Positions 61,251 through 64,000 of a stretch of DNA of 64,000 bases are shown in pieces. Each line of letters starts with the position of its first letter. Within the stretch, counting starts at the first letter, position 1. The notes under the pieces are model-generated. The model worked only from the letters and a program-made list of their open reading frames with translations. It made no database searches and was not told the origin of the DNA. The translations under genes were made by a program, and so were the position numbers. The stretch lies in the NCBI GenBank assembly GCA_020161615.1, contig JAIUPD010000003.1, positions 248,001-312,000 on the forward strand, given 5' to 3'. This DNA is from Pseudomonadota bacterium (lineage in GTDB: Bacteria; Pseudomonadota; Alphaproteobacteria; Rhodobacterales; Rhodobacteraceae).

Positions 61251-62243
61251 ATGCCCGACAATCCGATCCGCCCGACCATTGCCCTCGACGCGCCCGGCAA
61301 GCGGCACGGGTTCCTCAAGCTGCCGCATTCGCGCAATGACAGCGCCTGGGGGGCGCAGATGATCCCCCTGACGGTGATCCAGGGCGCGCCGGGACCGACC
61401 GCGCTGCTGACCGGCGCCAATCACGGCGACGAATACGAGGGGCCGATCGCCCTGCAGGCCCTGGCGCATGAGCTGGAGCCGGACGATCTGACCGGGCGGC
61501 TGATCATCCTGCCCTTTTTCAACCATCCGGCCTTTCGCGCCGGGACCCGGGTCTCGCCGATCGACGGCGTTAACCTTAACCGCGCGTTTCCCGGGGCGCC
61601 CGATGGCAGCGTCACCCAGAAGATCGCCGATTACGTGGCGCGGCAGTTGGTGCCGCTGGCCGATCTGGTGGTCGATTTCCATTCGGGGGGCAAGACGCTG
61701 GATTTCCTGCCGCAGGCCTGCGCGCATGTGCTGGAGGATGCCGGGCAGCAGGCGCGCTGCGTCGCCGCCGCCCGGGCCTTCGCCGCGCCCTATACGCTGA
61801 TGCTGCGCGAGATCGATGCGGTCGGCATGTATGACAGCGAGGTCGAGGGTCAGGGCAAGACCTTCGTGACCACCGAACTGGGCGGCGGCGGGACGGCGAC
61901 GGCACGCTCGGCCCGGATCGCGCGGCGCGGGCTCAGGAACGTGCTGATCCACGCCGGGCACCTGCGGGGCGCGATGGATGACCCCGGCACCGTGATGCTC
62001 GATATGCCGGGCGACGAATGCTATCACGCCGCGCCCTGCAGCGGGCTGGTGGAACCTCTGGTCGATCTGGGCGAGCCGGTGCATCGGGGCATGGCCCTGG
62101 CGCGGATCTGGCCCATCGAGCGCAGCGGCGGCGCACCCGAGACGATCCTGGCGCAAGGCGCGGGGATCCTGGCGGCGCGGCATTTCCCGGGGCTTGCCCA
62201 GATCGGCGACACGCTGGCGGTGGTGGCCGTGCCGCGGACGTAG
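61251..62243 (+). CDS. Succinylglutamate desuccinylase/aspartoacylase family protein (DoeB/EutE-like)
   Basis: A 330-residue zinc-dependent deacylase. GANHGDEYEG gives the first His and the Glu ligands, VDFHSGGKT the second His, and TTELGGGG the catalytic Glu. Length and the NRAFPGAPDGSVTQKIADYV segment match N-alpha-acetyl-diaminobutyrate deacetylase (DoeB/EutE) of ectoine degradation. None of the partner genes (DoeA, DoeC, DoeD, DoeX) is adjacent, so the substrate is uncertain. GGGAGG lies before the ATG. Confidence 0.8.
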   Translation: MPDNPIRPTIALDAPGKRHGFLKLPHSRNDSAWGAQMIPLTVIQGAPGPTALLTGANHGDEYEGPIALQALAHELEPDDLTGRLIILPFFNHPAFRAGTRVSPIDGVNLNRAFPGAPDGSVTQKIADYVARQLVPLADLVVDFHSGGKTLDFLPQACAHVLEDAGQQARCVAAARAFAAPYTLMLREIDAVGMYDSEVEGQGKTFVTTELGGGGTATARSARIARRGLRNVLIHAGHLRGAMDDPGTVMLDMPGDECYHAAPCSGLVEPLVDLGEPVHRGMALARIWPIERSGGAPETILAQGAGILAARHFPGLAQIGDTLAVVAVPRT

Positions 62244-62270
62244 GCATTCACTTTGTCAATAATCGGCAGC

Positions 62271-62299
62271 AAAAAGGGCGGGCGAAATCCGCCCGCCCT
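62271..62299 (-). terminator. Rho-independent terminator of the small exported protein gene
   Basis: AGGGCGGGC (62275-62283) and GCCCGCCCT (62291-62299) form a 9-bp stem with a 7-nt loop. On the minus strand it is followed by TTTTT (62271-62275). It lies 26 bp after the stop at 62325. Confidence 0.8.
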
Positions 62300-62324
62300 G
62301 TCACTTTCCCAACAAAACCGATTC

Positions 62325-62762
62325 TCAGACTCCGACGCCCGGGCCCAGGCAACCCAGCGGCGCCTGGCTTTGCTCGACCTCGTAGAGTTCGGTCGACGGC
62401 CCGTCGAGGCCCTGGAATACCGCCCTCAGCCCGTCGCCCTCGGCGAAGAAGCGCCAGCATTGTTCGTCGTCCGGCGCGTTGTCATAGACGAAGCAGATGT
62501 TGCCCGCGCGTTCGTACCAGCTGCCGTCCTGGCATTCCTGACCGATGAAGGTCCAGCGCACGCGGCGGTCGGGCAGGTATTGCTCGACCCCATAGGGGGT
62601 GCCCTGAAAGACGTAGCTCAGCGTCCGGCCCAGCGTATAGGCGTCGAATTCCTCGGCGCTCATCGGGGTGGGTCCCCCGGCGGCGGGCGGCGGGGTCTCG
62701 GCGGCCAGCGGCAGGGCGACGCTCAGCGCGGTGGCAAGAACCAGAAAATTGGCGCGGATCAT
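62325..62762 (-). CDS. Exported hypothetical protein
   Basis: A 145-residue protein with a signal peptide (MIRANFLVLATALSVALPLAAE). The mature part contains TLGRTLSYVFQGTPYGVEQYL, a FIGQECQDGSWYERAGNICFVYD stretch and four cysteines, which may form disulfides in the periplasm. Similar small exported proteins are common in Rhodobacterales, but no function is known. GGGAG precedes the ATG at 62762. It is the last gene of its transcript. Confidence 0.7.
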   Translation of the reverse strand: MIRANFLVLATALSVALPLAAETPPPAAGGPTPMSAEEFDAYTLGRTLSYVFQGTPYGVEQYLPDRRVRWTFIGQECQDGSWYERAGNICFVYDNAPDDEQCWRFFAEGDGLRAVFQGLDGPSTELYEVEQSQAPLGCLGPGVGV

Positions 62763-62873
62763 GGCAAGACTCCCTGGCAGGTTCCGGGCACTCTGCCAGA
62801 GGGCCGGACAAAGGGCCAGCCGCCCGGCCGTCACGATGCCGCGAGTCGGGAGGCGCAAGTCGGACGCCGCGCC

Positions 62874-63920
62874 TCAGCCCCGCAGCAGCGCCTCGGCGCT
62901 GGGCAGGGGGGCGGCGTCGTGCTGGGCCAGGACCTCGGCCAGACGCTTGTCCATCACCGCCTTCCACAGGGGCGGCACCAGCGCCAGCATGGCCATGGCC
63001 GGCAGCGGCGCGGGCAGCATGGCCGACCCCTCGGGCACGGTGAGCTGCGGATAGGGCCGCGCGGGATGGGCATGGTGGTCCGAATGGCGCGGCGCGTTCA
63101 GCGTCACGGCCGAGGAATACCAGCCGACCGAATTCCAGGCGTGCCAGGGCCCGGCCGGTTCGAACTTGCCATTGGCCAGCCGCCGCCGCTTCAGCCCGTA
63201 ATGCTGGACGTAATCGGCGACCAGCATCTGCGACTGGGTATGGGCGCAGAGCGCCACGTAGATCAGCAGCCCCTTCAGCCCGAAAAGCGCGAAGGCCAGA
63301 ACCAGAAGCGTCACCTCGCCGGTCATGTAGAAGACATAAGGGTTGATGCGCTTGCGCCCCGAGCGGCGGGTCATCGCCTTTTCCGCCCGATAGCCGGTGA
63401 TGAAACTACCGTACCAGGCCTTGGGCAGGAAGGACCAGAAGCCCACCCCCTTGTCGGCCGACACCGGGTCCTGCGGCGTCGCCACATAGGGATGATGCAC
63501 GAAGCGATGGGCCGAGACATGGTGGCCGAAAAGGAAACCGATATAGACCGCCGTGCCGAGCCCGGTCATGAACCGGTCCGAACGGTGGATCAGCTCATGC
63601 GAGGCGGGGTTGCCGATCTGGCCGAAAAACAGGCCGAAGCCCAGGATTCCGGCCACCCAATCCAGCCCGTGCAGGTTATGGGTCAGCGCCCAAACACCCA
63701 GGGGCAGATGCGTCAGCTGCAGGAAGCCCAGCAGGATCAGCAGGTTGTCGCCCACCGGCATCTCGCTTTCGTCGGCCGGGTCGGGGAATTGATCGACGGC
63801 GATCCACATCAGGCCGATCGAGACCGGGGCAAGCCAGATGGCCCAGCCGCCATGGAAGGCGCCCCAGGCCAGCAAAGCCGCCGGCAGAAGGGTGGCGAAA
63901 GTGAAGATGGTCAGGCGCAT
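62874..63920 (-). CDS. AlkB-type membrane alkane monooxygenase
   Basis: A 348-residue integral-membrane non-heme diiron hydroxylase. The three histidine boxes are present: HELIH, HHVSAHRFVHH and RHSDHHAHP, together with DYVQHYGL, the NYxxHYG-like motif of alkane hydroxylases. It oxidises terminal C-H bonds of medium alkanes or related chains using rubredoxin. No rubredoxin gene is in the window. ATG 63920 gives the expected N-terminus; an in-frame ATG at 63983 would add 21 residues and has no ribosome-binding site. Confidence 0.88.
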   Translation of the reverse strand: MRLTIFTFATLLPAALLAWGAFHGGWAIWLAPVSIGLMWIAVDQFPDPADESEMPVGDNLLILLGFLQLTHLPLGVWALTHNLHGLDWVAGILGFGLFFGQIGNPASHELIHRSDRFMTGLGTAVYIGFLFGHHVSAHRFVHHPYVATPQDPVSADKGVGFWSFLPKAWYGSFITGYRAEKAMTRRSGRKRINPYVFYMTGEVTLLVLAFALFGLKGLLIYVALCAHTQSQMLVADYVQHYGLKRRRLANGKFEPAGPWHAWNSVGWYSSAVTLNAPRHSDHHAHPARPYPQLTVPEGSAMLPAPLPAMAMLALVPPLWKAVMDKRLAEVLAQHDAAPLPSAEALLRG

Positions 63921-64000
63921 GAGCGGGTCCAGAGCACGGGTACGGTTAACGGATACGCGCGGATTTGGGCAAGCATAAGGCATTGCGCCCCTTCCATCCA

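Noticed and set aside
58734-62183. Minus-strand open frame of 1149 codons
   Set aside because: It runs antisense through selD and the DoeB-like gene, both of which have full family signatures. Its composition (His/Arg/Gln/Pro-rich) is typical of a shadow frame in GC-rich DNA.
61251-62243. Naming the deacylase doeB
   Set aside because: The family resemblance is good, but no other ectoine-degradation gene is adjacent, so the symbol was not used.
1-64000. CRISPR arrays, insertion sequences, prophage or integrase genes
   Set aside because: No regularly spaced repeats, transposase, integrase or phage structural genes were found on either strand.

Overview
The window is uniformly GC-rich and looks like a chromosomal segment of an alphaproteobacterium, most likely of the Rhodobacterales (Rhodobacter/Paracoccus type). 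Supporting signs are the hisB-hisH pair beside a MurA-family gene, the elongator tRNA-Met sequence, GC-rich intergenic hairpin elements with a TATTT tail, and fused DctQ-DctM TRAP permeases. This placement is inference from gene content, not from a database comparison. No phage, insertion sequence, integrase or CRISPR array was seen.

Positions 1-19,150 are mostly core and housekeeping genes: the end of an FGGY sugar kinase; a LysR-type regulator with two HTH domains, divergent from an SHMT-family gene; an AsmA protein; a PlsC/CdsA-like phospholipid pair; a crotonase; a pentapeptide-repeat protein; a membrane-anchored FMN glutamate-synthase-like protein; MarR and cytochrome b561; rimO; hydrolases; a GNAT protein; hisB, hisH and a MurA-family enzyme with Asp at the catalytic Cys site.

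Positions 19,165-56,881 are a large catabolic island. It holds three paralogous FAD monooxygenases of about 390 residues, a TfdB-like phenol hydroxylase, a P450, two VOC-type ring-cleaving dioxygenases, two intradiol dioxygenases with all four iron ligands, a semialdehyde-type ALDH, carboxymuconolactone-decarboxylase, cupin, MBL lactonase-like and tautomerase proteins, a maleylacetate reductase, two MmgE/PrpD proteins, two TRAP systems and one branched-chain-type ABC importer. The simplest reading is uptake of an aromatic or phenolic compound, hydroxylation to hydroxyquinol or hydroquinone type intermediates, ring cleavage by two parallel routes, and convergence on maleylacetate and then beta-ketoadipate. 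The substrate cannot be read from sequence.

A short AT-rich motif with core ATTGTATNAT recurs upstream of six transcription units in this island: the three FAD monooxygenases, the dehydrogenase operon, the P450 and the MmgE/PrpD pair. A weaker copy lies before a GntR/FCD regulator gene. It resembles the FadR-subfamily operator pattern, so these units probably form one regulon. Two paralogous LysR regulators and a perfect 13-bp inverted repeat add further control.

Positions 57,000-64,000 return to other functions: a secreted Gly/Asn-rich tandem-repeat protein, an 850-bp region without a supported gene, tRNA-Met with a clear promoter, a SelD fused to a pyridine-nucleotide oxidoreductase, a DoeB-like deacylase, a small exported protein and an AlkB-type membrane hydroxylase.
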